Assembly: GCA_937864385.1 (NCBI GenBank)
Contig: CALMJN010000476.1
Coordinates: 1 to 14,793 of the forward strand
DNA: 14,793 nt
Direction of reading: 5' to 3'
From: an uncultured Methanosarcinales archaeon
Lineage (GTDB): Archaea > Halobacteriota > Methanosarcinia > Methanotrichales > Methanotrichaceae
Below, in pieces: positions 1-7,138 of this stretch (position 1 is the first letter of the stretch; every line of letters starts with the position of its first letter). Made by a program: the position numbers and the translations under genes. Below the pieces are notes generated by a model. The model worked only from the letters and a program-made list of their open reading frames with translations, did no database searches and was not told the DNA's origin.

Positions 1-2
1 TG

Positions 3-3000
3 AGCGCAGGATGCAGTGCACCGGACCATGCCCGACTCTATGCAGAAATGGATACAGCATCCGGAAAGCTCACCTCGCCGCCACGGGATATAATAATCGG
101 CAGAGCGAATCTCAGCCTATCCGCCCAGCCGGACCGCTTCGATATTGCCAGGGGTGATTCTGTCACCTGGACGGTTATTCTGGAAAACCATGGAAATGGA
201 ACTGCACATGATATCATCCTCAACGCCTCCCTCTCCTCCGGACTGCAGTTTTCAGGCACGAATTCCATGCTCTCCAGCAGGATTGTCTCTCCCCTCGCAG
301 CTGGTGAAACGGAAGAGATAAAGCTCAAGGCCAAGACCGTGGCCACCAAAAACAGATACTCCTGCGACTTCTCTTTAACCTGGGGGCCAGATCCCTGTCA
401 GGAGATCAGACAGACCTCCCTGCTCAGCCCCAGAACTGCCATCGCCAAGGAGCCGGACCAGCCCCGCAGCTTCACTATAGGGCAATCCATGCCCTTTACC
501 ATATTTGCCGACCTGCCCCGGGGCGCCAGCGGTCTGTGGATCAATGATACCATTCCTGGCAGCCTGATCTACAACGAAAGCAGCCTCTCCTGGCAGGGTC
601 GAGATCCCCTGCAGGAAACTCGGAAAGACAACTTGGACGGCAGCCAGCAGATCTGCTGGTTTTTCGGTGATATTGGGGCGGCTCAGCAGATCGAACTCAG
701 ATATGACTGCCTTCTGCCAAATATTGCCGGCAACCAGAATGGATCTTCCCTGGTGGGAACAAATGCAGCTATGACCTGGATGGATGGCGGTGGCAGTAAA
801 AATGATTCTGACGGAGCCGGGCCGATCTCCATAGTCGAGCCGGACCTGCATCTGGAGATCTGGCCGGCTCACTCCTTTGCCGCTCCCGGCAGCCGCATCC
901 AGTTCTTGCTCAATATCTCTCACACCGCCTATAGCGAGGCTTCTGCCTACGAGCTGGCGATACAGGCACTGCTTCCCGTCGGCCTCGCTTATGTGCCGGG
1001 ATCAGCAGAGGTGCTGGCGGGCCCGGTAGCATCATTTGATGAACAGAACCTCTTCTGGAAGATCGACTCTCTGGAGGGAGAGTGTTTCGTCATCCGTTTC
1101 GATGCCATTTGCCAGGGCCACCCCGGCGATCGCTCAGTCGTACCGGCCCACCTCACCTGGACCAGCCAGCCGGGAGTCTGCCCTGAGGAGCGCACCGGCG
1201 CAGGAGACATTCTAAACAACTACAACAGGAGTGACTCGGCAGTAGTGGATGTCATGAACCTAACTATCAACAAGACCGCCGATCCCAATCCCGCTCCGGT
1301 GGGGGAGATCCTGACCTACACCCTGACCTATGAGAATCTGGGGAGAAGCGTGGCTAGCAATGTGAATGTCTCCGATGTGCTGGACGCTGGCGTCAGCTTC
1401 ATCTCTTCCGATCCTGCCCCATCCTGGAATAGCAGCCGGTCTCTCTACTGGACCATTCCAGATCTCCAAGCGGGCAATACTCAGAGCATCGCCCTCCAGG
1501 TGCTGGTCAATGAATCTCTGCCCGACGGGGCCCTTCTGAAGAACTGCTTTGCCATCAGCAGCGATGAGCTGGAGAGAAGATCTCCCATTTGCATCTATAC
1601 CCCGGTGCTCAATAAGACCCGTCTGGAAGTAACCAAGAAGCCCCTGCAAAAGGCAGTCCGGCGCGGCGAAGAAGTGGACTATATCATCACCGTCTGCAAC
1701 CGGGGAGGCCAGCCGGCCACCAACATCACCGTAAGGGATGTATTCGATACGCCGGTCGAGCTGCTCTCCGTCTGGCCGGAGATGGCAGAGGATGGCGCCT
1801 GGCATTTCTCCTATCTCGCTCCCGGTGAGTGCCTGGAGATGGGCCTCAAGGTCCGGGTGCCCAGAATAGATGTCGAATACCACAGCAGCCAGAATGTCTC
1901 AGGCCACGGCTTTATGCGCTCTTTTCGCGACTACAGCACCTCCCGTCCGGCGGCAGCGCTGGTTAACCGGGTTCATGTTACCTCTGATCAGATGCAGCTT
2001 TCCGCCTCGGCCAGTGTGCAGATACTGGCCGAAGCGGGAACCGAGCTCTCCTTGCGCGAGCATGGCAGCGGCGAATACCAGTGCCGGGAAAAGCTGGACT
2101 TTCTTACCGCCAACAAGTCCATCCGTCTGGAGAGAAGCATAAGGGCAGAAAGCCATCCGAAAAACAGCTCTCTGGCCGGGATGGACAGGAGGATCTCTTC
2201 TCCCTGGCATGAGGATGTGAGGGCCAAGAACGGAATCACTAACACCACATTCAGGGAATCATATCGATATTCTTCCCGACTGGGAATAGAGAGCCGTTTT
2301 GACCTGGATGAAAACCAGTCCTTGATGAAGGTAGATTCCCGCCTGGATGGCCTGGCCCACCTGGGGATGCTCAAGCTCTCAACGGGCGGATGCAAAAGAG
2401 GCAATGCCTCAATTTCCGAAGAGGACTATGCCGGATCATTTCATATCCAGGAGAGCATCAGTGACCTGGGCCAGGGGGTGATGATGGAGCGCAGCTCATC
2501 GGGAATGGGTTATGTGGCCAGAGATGCCGCAATTGGCCCGCAGAGAAGCTACGAATGGGGAAGCGGCGAATACAGCTCTGATGAGAGGGTGGACAGCATC
2601 TCCGGCTCATCAGCAAAGGAGCTGGAGGCATCTTTTCAGAATTTGAGCCTGCCCTTAAGCGCATATACCGACCTGAATATATCTCAAAAATGGTTTGAGG
2701 GTATGATCTCCCGCACCGAGAGCAGCCTCATCTCCGAGGAGCACTCCCATGCCAGCCGGCTAAAGATGAAGGCTGCATCATCCAGCCCCAGAGAGCGGAT
2801 GAGTGAGTCGTCCTTCTCCGGCCGGTCCAGGATGCGGGCCGCATATCTCGGAAGGTCCGGTGGCAACCGCAGTCTTGAGCTGGAGGCTGAGGAGATACTT
2901 ATGGGCAACTACACCGTCAAGCGCAAGATCATCCTCTCCGGAGCAGCCAGATATGACCATCCTCATCTCAGCCTGAGAAAAGACGGCAGGAAGGTCGAGG

Positions 3001-3518
3001 ATGTGGCCTTATATACCATCACCATCTGCAATGACGGAAACGCTGCCCTGGCTCCCATATTCCTGCAAGACATCTTCCCGCCGGGGGCCAGCTTCATCAA
3101 CTCCACATTGCGTCCCAACCGGATGGACGGCAATAGCTCCAACTGGACCATACTGCACCTGGCCATTGGGGACTGCTTGAAGATAGGCATAAATCTGGAT
3201 GTGGAGAGCTGCCAGAGCGATATCATCAACCGGGCTGCAGCCGTGGGAAGCTACAGCGGCGGATCGGTGGCCGCTCGGAATATCTCTGTACTGCAGGCCA
3301 ATCCCCTCGGCTCCTGGCCGGGGCCCGGAATAGGCGGCATCGTATGCCAGGCCAACAATATCAGTTGCCCCTGTTCGGCATTAGAGAGCGCCAATCAGAG
3401 CGACTTTTTGGATCCCATGCAGATTGAAATGCAGATGGACGGCGAGGAGGGAAAGGACGGCTATTGCGCCCTGAGCGCCCGGGCCCTGGAGGAGGACATC
3501 TCTTCCCGGAGGTGCTGA
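3..3518 (+). CDS. Large secreted/surface DUF11-repeat protein, 5' end outside window
   Basis: The frame is open to the left edge with no stop before the first ATG at 48. The protein from that ATG (1156 residues) has no signal peptide, so the true start is probably upstream and this is a 5'-partial gene. Residues are numbered from the ATG at 48. Immunoglobulin-like DUF11 repeats lie at about 22-100, 403-491 (the clearest, with the typical adjacent run NKTADPNPAPVGE), 525-606 and 971-1055; residues 130-390 look like more diverged copies. Between 607 and 960 is a Ser/Glu/Arg-rich stretch that is not DUF11 and contains a duplicated module (GSGEY at 673 and again at 838). I count about 30 N-X-S/T sequons, which fits a glycosylated archaeal cell-surface or sheath protein. 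The last 50 residues carry a CPC motif and a terminal Cys, with no C-terminal membrane segment. The exact role is unknown; adhesion or cell-envelope structure is an inference. Confidence 0.85.
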   Translation, partial: SAGCSAPDHARLYAEMDTASGKLTSPPRDIIIGRANLSLSAQPDRFDIARGDSVTWTVILENHGNGTAHDIILNASLSSGLQFSGTNSMLSSRIVSPLAAGETEEIKLKAKTVATKNRYSCDFSLTWGPDPCQEIRQTSLLSPRTAIAKEPDQPRSFTIGQSMPFTIFADLPRGASGLWINDTIPGSLIYNESSLSWQGRDPLQETRKDNLDGSQQICWFFGDIGAAQQIELRYDCLLPNIAGNQNGSSLVGTNAAMTWMDGGGSKNDSDGAGPISIVEPDLHLEIWPAHSFAAPGSRIQFLLNISHTAYSEASAYELAIQALLPVGLAYVPGSAEVLAGPVASFDEQNLFWKIDSLEGECFVIRFDAICQGHPGDRSVVPAHLTWTSQPGVCPEERTGAGDILNNYNRSDSAVVDVMNLTINKTADPNPAPVGEILTYTLTYENLGRSVASNVNVSDVLDAGVSFISSDPAPSWNSSRSLYWTIPDLQAGNTQSIALQVLVNESLPDGALLKNCFAISSDELERRSPICIYTPVLNKTRLEVTKKPLQKAVRRGEEVDYIITVCNRGGQPATNITVRDVFDTPVELLSVWPEMAEDGAWHFSYLAPGECLEMGLKVRVPRIDVEYHSSQNVSGHGFMRSFRDYSTSRPAAALVNRVHVTSDQMQLSASASVQILAEAGTELSLREHGSGEYQCREKLDFLTANKSIRLERSIRAESHPKNSSLAGMDRRISSPWHEDVRAKNGITNTTFRESYRYSSRLGIESRFDLDENQSLMKVDSRLDGLAHLGMLKLSTGGCKRGNASISEEDYAGSFHIQESISDLGQGVMMERSSSGMGYVARDAAIGPQRSYEWGSGEYSSDERVDSISGSSAKELEASFQNLSLPLSAYTDLNISQKWFEGMISRTESSLISEEHSHASRLKMKAASSSPRERMSESSFSGRSRMRAAYLGRSGGNRSLELEAEEILMGNYTVKRKIILSGAARYDHPHLSLRKDGRKVEDVALYTITICNDGNAALAPIFLQDIFPPGASFINSTLRPNRMDGNSSNWTILHLAIGDCLKIGINLDVESCQSDIINRAAAVGSYSGGSVAARNISVLQANPLGSWPGPGIGGIVCQANNISCPCSALESANQSDFLDPMQIEMQMDGEEGKDGYCALSARALEEDISSRRC

Positions 3519-3563
3519 AGCCTCATACAAAATTCAAGCGGAAGTTAGAAGTAGATGCAGCAC

Positions 3564-3574
3564 ATAATTATAAT
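3564..3574 (+). promoter_or_regulatory. Putative TATA box for the small gene at 3597
   Basis: The A/T-only stretch ATAATTATAAT is centred about 27 bases before the ATG at 3597, the usual archaeal TATA-to-start-site distance. This would give a leaderless or nearly leaderless transcript. A GAGGTGA at 3582-3588 could instead serve as a ribosome-binding site 8 bases before the same ATG if transcription starts further upstream. Confidence 0.4.
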
Positions 3575-3596
3575 CAATAATGAGGTGAAAATTGTC

Positions 3597-3830
3597 ATGG
3601 AACCCAGGATACTGAAGGTGGGAGAGAAGGTCTCCGGCAGATACAGGGATATGGAGCTCGGGAGGAGCAAGAAGTTCTTCCGGGTAAAGCTGGACAATGA
3701 GGAGTTCTATCTGCCCAAGGACGTGGGCAACTCCCTCCTGGCCAGCCGCCAGAAGGGGTACGAAAGGTTCACCATACAGAGACAGCTGGATGTCTACGAG
3801 ATCAGACCGATGTTGCAGGAGATGGGCTAG
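3597..3830 (+). CDS. Conserved-looking small hypothetical protein, 77 aa
   Basis: I do not recognise this family. I chose the ATG at 3597 over the in-frame ATG at 3555. The later start has GAGGTGA 8 bases upstream and a TATA-like box about 27 bases upstream, whereas 3555 lies just before that box. The product is charged and soluble, with no signal peptide or membrane segment. Alternating patterns such as KFFRVKLDNEEFYLPKDVG suggest a small beta-rich fold, perhaps a barrel of the kind found in nucleic-acid-binding or regulatory proteins; that is only a pattern impression. It follows the surface-protein gene by 78 bases on the same strand but probably has its own promoter. Its 3' end faces the end of the cobamide operon. 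Confidence 0.6.
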   Translation: MEPRILKVGEKVSGRYRDMELGRSKKFFRVKLDNEEFYLPKDVGNSLLASRQKGYERFTIQRQLDVYEIRPMLQEMG

Positions 3831-3894
3831 ATCTGGCCCGTCTCGCAGCTGAGAGCAGATTTCCTGGAAATTCACCGAGGAAGGCTTTATCCGT

Positions 3895-3909
3895 TTTATC
3901 TTTATTTGC
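3895..3909 (+). terminator. T-rich putative terminator between convergent genes
   Basis: The 138-base gap between the convergent genes ending at 3830 and 3969 contains a T-rich tract (TTTTATCTTTATTT) on the plus strand. Archaeal RNA polymerase can stop at such tracts without a hairpin. I see no strong stem next to it and no gene in the gap. Confidence 0.3.
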
Positions 3910-3968
3910 CATCCTTGTTTCAGCAAATCAGAATAGCGGTGAGCCTCTCCAAACCCTTCCATCCGGCC

Positions 3969-4340
3969 TTACTCTATCTCCCCCTCCTCCACCGGCTCGC
4001 GCGGCGCCAGCAATAGCTCATTGAAGAGCAGTATTTCAATCACCTGGGCTACATAGCGCCTCTGCTGATACCTCTGAATATCCTGATTCATCATCAGCTC
4101 CGCCTGCACCTGCACCCGGATCAGGCACAGCCTCATCTCCCTCTGATCCTCCTCCTGGATGCAGAGGTTGAATATGTCCTTGAGCAGCCAGGGAAGCCTC
4201 AGGGGTTTGCCCAGGGCTCTCGCCACCAGCAGGATGTAGCTCTTGACCTTCTCCGGCTCCTTTATCTCTTCCTCGCCGGTAAGCAGCAGAAGGTCCTCGG
4301 TGCAGAACTTCTCGCCATTAATCTCTATGGAGTTATTCAA
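3969..4340 (-). CDS. Unknown protein translationally coupled to cobY, 123 aa
   Basis: I do not recognise this family. It is the last gene of the cobZ-cobS-cobY operon. It starts with TTG at 4340, which overlaps the TGA stop of cobY (TTGA), and a strong Shine-Dalgarno sequence AAGGTGAT lies about 5 bases upstream inside cobY. This indicates translational coupling and argues strongly that the gene is real. The product is acidic at both ends and Leu/Gln/Glu-rich in the middle (EEDQREMRLCLIRVQVQAE, then RYQQRRYVAQVIEILLF), probably all-helical. No signal peptide, Cys cluster or nucleotide-binding motif is visible. Its place suggests a role linked to cobamide assembly or its control, but nothing in the sequence shows this directly. 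Confidence 0.75.
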   Translation of the reverse strand: MNNSIEINGEKFCTEDLLLLTGEEEIKEPEKVKSYILLVARALGKPLRLPWLLKDIFNLCIQEEDQREMRLCLIRVQVQAELMMNQDIQRYQQRRYVAQVIEILLFNELLLAPREPVEEGEIE

Positions 4341-4939
4341 AGGATATCACCTTGTATGATCTTCTCGCAGAGCATAAGGTCCTCAGGCACATTGACGTTA
4401 ACCGCCAGCTCCATCCTCTCCATTATGAGATGAAAGTCCTCCTGCTCCTTCTCTATCTCTGCTCCACTGAGCACATTTATCCCTGCCGGGACGATGAGCT
4501 GGCCCCGATAGTTAAAGAGGGAGTCAGGCCTTCTTCCCAGGCGGCTGTGCAGGCTCAAAGGCGTATGGGTGGAGAGGGCCGGCTCCCGCCTTTTCTTATA
4601 AACCTCAATGATTTGGTCGATGATCTCCGGAGTGACCAGGGGCAGATCGGCCATGATCACCATGATAGGTTCCTTTACCCCCGACTTGACAACCGCCTCA
4701 ATCATATCCGGCACATAACCGTAGCTTCCCGTCTCCAGCACATAGAGATCCCTATCCTCAGCCCATTTTCTGGTAGAGGGCACATTCTCTGTTGTGGAGA
4801 TGAATATGCGGTCCACCAGGCTCTCCTCCAGAGCCAGCACCACATAATCGATAAGCGGCCGGCCAAATAGGCTGACCAATGGCTTTTCTCCCATCTTCAG
4901 CCGGGAGCCTCGCCCCCCGGCCATCACCAGAGCGTCCAA
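4337..4939 (-). CDS. cobY: Adenosylcobinamide-phosphate guanylyltransferase (CobY)
   Basis: CobY transfers GMP from GTP to adenosylcobinamide phosphate, giving AdoCbi-GDP, the activated substrate for CobS. In archaea it replaces the bacterial kinase/guanylyltransferase CobU. The 200-residue product matches the family length and has the nucleotidyltransferase fold signature: an N-terminal LVMAGGRGSRL loop (residues 4-14) followed by the EKP lysine, a metal-site ADLPLV motif (about residue 96), and a C-terminal NVNVPEDL motif. The start is TTG at 4939, preceded by a strong GGAGGG ribosome-binding site 8-9 bases upstream. It overlaps the end of cobS by 16 bases, and its own stop overlaps the start of the next gene, so the operon is tightly coupled. 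Confidence 0.93.
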   Translation of the reverse strand: MDALVMAGGRGSRLKMGEKPLVSLFGRPLIDYVVLALEESLVDRIFISTTENVPSTRKWAEDRDLYVLETGSYGYVPDMIEAVVKSGVKEPIMVIMADLPLVTPEIIDQIIEVYKKRREPALSTHTPLSLHSRLGRRPDSLFNYRGQLIVPAGINVLSGAEIEKEQEDFHLIMERMELAVNVNVPEDLMLCEKIIQGDIL

Positions 4940-5688
4940 GGCAGAAACCCTCCTAAAGCCAGAGCCGCTCCCAGAGCCGCAACTCTGGCCAGCTCATTGG
5001 TAGCCCCGATGCCATCCCCCGTGGCCCCGCCAAAGTTGCGCTTCGAGACGGAGACCAGATAGAGAGCAGCTCCCTGGGCCGCCAGCAGGACTGCCAGCCC
5101 CAGAGGGCCCAAAGCCAGAATGCAGATGATGGCGGATATGGCCAGGCCCACCAGAAAATGGACTGTACCTGTCCGCTCGATCATGATCTGGCCGAAACCC
5201 TTCTGCAGGGATAAAGAGAAGGCGGCAAAGCAGATCATGGCCTGCTTGGCCGAGACCTCCGCCGCTAGAAGAGCCATAGGCAGCATCGCCGCTGGAAGAC
5301 CGGATATGATGGCGTAAGAGGCCAGGAGGATCACAACCACAAAGACGGCTCCCCCCGTGCCCAGGGAGACGTCCTTCATGGCTGCGATCTTCTTCTCTAT
5401 GGGACCGTGGGCTATCACCCCATCCCCAAAGTCGGCCAGGCCGTCGATGTGATTTATGCCGCACAGCTTATAGATTGCCGCAATCATCAGCACGGCCACC
5501 AGATTGGATGACAGCCCCAGCCCTGCGATATAAGCCGCACCGCCCAAGAGCAGTCCCAATACCGCGCCTATCAAGGGGAAGACATACACTTGCCTCATCA
5601 AGGCCTCTATTCCTTCCATGGAGATTCCCACCGGTATGGTGGACAGCCAGCCCAGCCCCGACCTCAAGGCAAAAAGCAGATCCTTCAA
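4924..5688 (-). CDS. cobS: Adenosylcobinamide-GDP ribazoletransferase (cobalamin-5'-phosphate synthase)
   Basis: CobS is the membrane enzyme that joins AdoCbi-GDP, made by CobY, with alpha-ribazole or its 5'-phosphate to complete the cobamide. The 254-residue product is strongly hydrophobic with about six membrane segments. It contains the conserved cytoplasmic metal-binding motif NHIDGLADFGDG (about residues 79-90) and a C-terminal GGATGDGIGATNE motif, both typical of CobS. The start is TTG at 5688 with GGAGAT upstream; the next Met, at about residue 24, would cut off the conserved first segment. It begins 3 bases after the cobZ stop and overlaps cobY by 16 bases. Confidence 0.95.
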   Translation of the reverse strand: MKDLLFALRSGLGWLSTIPVGISMEGIEALMRQVYVFPLIGAVLGLLLGGAAYIAGLGLSSNLVAVLMIAAIYKLCGINHIDGLADFGDGVIAHGPIEKKIAAMKDVSLGTGGAVFVVVILLASYAIISGLPAAMLPMALLAAEVSAKQAMICFAAFSLSLQKGFGQIMIERTGTVHFLVGLAISAIICILALGPLGLAVLLAAQGAALYLVSVSKRNFGGATGDGIGATNELARVAALGAALALGGFLPWTLW

Positions 5689-5691
5689 TTC

Positions 5692-6168
5692 CTATCTCCG
5701 CTCGGCGGGCCCCGCCGCCCTGGTATACATATTTGCAGATAACCCCCCGATCAGGCCGGCCACCACATCGTCCATGAAAGGGCCCAGCCTGGAGAGTATG
5801 CCCGGCTTGGCCTTGTCGTAGCGCACATAATCGAAGAGCCCTTTGTAGCCACCCACATATTTGGCTATGGCCAGGCCCAATACCTCGTCTGCAATGAGAA
5901 AGGTGAGGTCGTTCTCATAATCGGATGAAGAGATGCCGGGAAGATTGCCGCTCTTGCCCTCCTCCTCCAGCAGCACCCCGGCATAGACCAGAAGGGCTAA
6001 ATTGGGATCGGAGAAGGCGAGATCCATCTCCCGGCGAAAGACCGCCTCTGCCTTCTCGCGCGTCTCCACCCCGGGATGGGGAAAGTACAGCTGCATGGCA
6101 GCAGAGACTATCTCCTCTTCGCCGATCCCCATCTCATTCATCACATCTCGGATATCTCTCGCGACCAT
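5692..6168 (-). CDS. cobZ: Alpha-ribazole-5'-phosphate phosphatase CobZ (PgpA-like)
   Basis: CobZ removes phosphate in the nucleotide-loop branch of cobamide synthesis. It is known from Methanosarcina mazei as the non-orthologous replacement of bacterial CobC. The product has the FPHPGVETREKAE segment near its N-terminus, ADEVLG and AKYVGG in the middle, and a C-terminal PgpA-type LGPFMDDVVAGLIGG motif whose Asp pair is the likely metal site. I prefer the ATG at 6168 (158 aa). It sits about 32 bases after an A/T tract that can act as TATA box, and my memory of the family N-terminus fits it. The frame is also open to a TTG at 6225 (177 aa), but those extra residues match nothing I know. It heads the cobZ-cobS-cobY operon and is divergent from the PII-like gene. 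Confidence 0.88.
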   Translation of the reverse strand: MVARDIRDVMNEMGIGEEEIVSAAMQLYFPHPGVETREKAEAVFRREMDLAFSDPNLALLVYAGVLLEEEGKSGNLPGISSSDYENDLTFLIADEVLGLAIAKYVGGYKGLFDYVRYDKAKPGILSRLGPFMDDVVAGLIGGLSANMYTRAAGPAERR

Positions 6169-6193
6169 AATATGAGCAGCATGGCCGGTATAG

Positions 6194-6207
6194 GATAAAA
6201 AAATATC
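6194..6207 (-). promoter_or_regulatory. Putative TATA box for the cobZ operon
   Basis: On the minus strand this reads as an A/T-only tract (ATATTTTTTTAT) centred near 6200. A start of transcription about 26 bases on would fall near 6174, just before the ATG at 6168, giving a short leader. If it is used, the TTG at 6225 lies upstream of the transcript and cannot be the start. Confidence 0.4.
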
Positions 6208-6233
6208 TGGATAATATCCGCGCAACAGCGAAG

Positions 6234-6241
6234 TTATTTAA
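6234..6241 (+). promoter_or_regulatory. Putative TATA box for the PII-like gene cluster
   Basis: TTATTTAA is centred about 26 bases before the expected transcript start near 6263. That leaves a roughly 11-base leader containing the GAGG ribosome-binding site (6264-6267) before the ATG at 6274. The box is nearly symmetric and could also be read toward cobZ. Confidence 0.45.
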
Positions 6242-6273
6242 GGTCCGCTGTCCGATATATATTGAGGATCTCA

Positions 6274-6600
6274 ATGAAGACAATGGTCAAGATTTTTGTG
6301 GACCACGAGCACTTGGTGCGGGTCATAAACACATTAACTGAGCTGGGCATAACCGGTTTTTATCTCGTAGAGTATCAAGGAATGGCTCCCAGTAGCTGGA
6401 AGGCCTTCCGTCTGAGCGAAAAGCCCGATTTAGCGCTGAAAGCCATCCGGGATCACTCCGAGCCGGGGGTAATGGTGAACACCGTAGTGGGCTCAGATAA
6501 ATGTCAGAAGCTCATAGCAGGGCTCGAGGAAGCTTTAAAAGGGATAAGGTTTACGATCATCGGGCACAAAGTCACTTCAATAAAAGTCAAAGGGGACTGA
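6274..6600 (+). CDS. PII-like regulatory protein (GlnB-fold family)
   Basis: The 108-residue product resembles the archaeal PII-like family related to nitrogen regulatory protein P-II (MJ1244-type). That family has a ferredoxin-like fold, forms trimers and senses small ligands. Visible hallmarks are the first beta strand MVKIFVDHEHL, the conserved LTELGITGFYLVEYQG segment, an NTVVGSDK turn, and a final strand FTIIGHKVTSIKVKG. The classical uridylylated T-loop Tyr of GlnB is not evident, so its ligand and target are unknown. I chose the ATG at 6274 because GAGG sits 6 bases before it. The TTG at 6262 lies just before that ribosome-binding site and the ATG at 6283 is also possible. It is followed 7 bases after its stop by the NifU-like gene, so the two are likely co-transcribed. 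Confidence 0.75.
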   Translation: MKTMVKIFVDHEHLVRVINTLTELGITGFYLVEYQGMAPSSWKAFRLSEKPDLALKAIRDHSEPGVMVNTVVGSDKCQKLIAGLEEALKGIRFTIIGHKVTSIKVKGD

Positions 6601-6607
6601 AGAACTC

Positions 6608-6835
6608 ATGGAGAGCATGAAAGCCGAGGTTGAGAGCGCTCTGGAGAAGATCAGAGAAGGCCTTCGCGTAGATGGTGGAGACGTTCAACTTGTGGATATA
6701 GTGGATGGAATAGTCAAGGTCAGGCTGCAGGGCCACTGTGCCGGCTGTCCTTTCTCCCAGATGACTCTCAAGAATTTCATCGAAAAAGAGCTAAAGAAAA
6801 ATGTGCAAGGCGTGAAAGGCGTGGTGTCCGCCTGA
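6608..6835 (+). CDS. NifU C-terminal-domain protein (Fe-S cluster scaffold/carrier)
   Basis: This 75-residue protein consists only of the NifU C-terminal (Nfu) domain, which carries and delivers [4Fe-4S] clusters to apo-proteins as a homodimer. The key motif is the CAGC pair within HCAGCPFSQMTLKNFIE (about residues 37-53), preceded by the typical LRVDGGDVQLVDI strand-turn. Length and motif order fit stand-alone Nfu proteins. It starts 7 bases after the PII-like stop. The last gene of this cluster carries four cysteines that could hold such a cluster, so a donor-client link is possible but is inference. Confidence 0.93.
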   Translation: MESMKAEVESALEKIREGLRVDGGDVQLVDIVDGIVKVRLQGHCAGCPFSQMTLKNFIEKELKKNVQGVKGVVSA

Positions 6836-6847
6836 AATCCTATTTGA

Positions 6848-6857
6848 ATTTTATTTG
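6848..6857 (+). promoter_or_regulatory. Putative TATA-like box before the LSm gene
   Basis: ATTTTATTTG lies in the 60-base gap after the NifU-like gene. Start of transcription would fall near 6879, followed by the GGAG ribosome-binding site at 6884-6887 and the ATG at 6896. It could give the LSm and winged-helix genes their own transcript in addition to read-through. Confidence 0.3.
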
Positions 6858-6895
6858 GAAGATTATTGCTCAAGGCAAAGCAAGGAGTATGATTT

Positions 6896-7120
6896 ATGTT
6901 TCCAACCAAAAAGGTGCAGAGCATGGTAGGCAGCAAAATCCAGGTGGAGATGAAGGGATCGCCTCGTTATGTCCTGGAAGGAATGCTGAGCAGCGTGGAC
7001 GAATATCTTAACCTTCATCTGCTGGAGACAGTGGAGCTTGTGGGTGGAGAGAAGACCCGCTCGTTGGGATCGGTGATCCTGCGCGGCAATAACATCATCC
7101 TTATCAGCCCGGTTGAGTAA
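6896..7120 (+). CDS. Archaeal LSm (Sm-like) RNA-binding protein
   Basis: The 74-residue product is a complete Sm fold. The Sm1 motif spans about residues 9-44 (VGSKIQVEMKGSPRYVLEG followed by LSSVDEYLNLHL), and the Sm2 motif SVILRGNNIILISP lies near the C-terminus, with the RG-N signature that contacts RNA in archaeal LSm rings. The family forms heptameric rings that bind U-rich RNA and join small-RNA, tRNA and mRNA metabolism. The start has GGAG 8 bases upstream. The winged-helix gene follows its stop by 18 bases with its own ribosome-binding site, so the pair is probably an operon. Confidence 0.95.
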   Translation: MFPTKKVQSMVGSKIQVEMKGSPRYVLEGMLSSVDEYLNLHLLETVELVGGEKTRSLGSVILRGNNIILISPVE

Positions 7121-7138
7121 CTTATCCAGAGGTTGTCA

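Noticed and set aside
3534..3962. 142-codon minus-strand ORF opposite the small gene at 3597
   Set aside because: It has no ribosome-binding site and no motif, and overlaps completely a plus-strand gene with promoter and start signals; it could only be revived by evidence of conservation.
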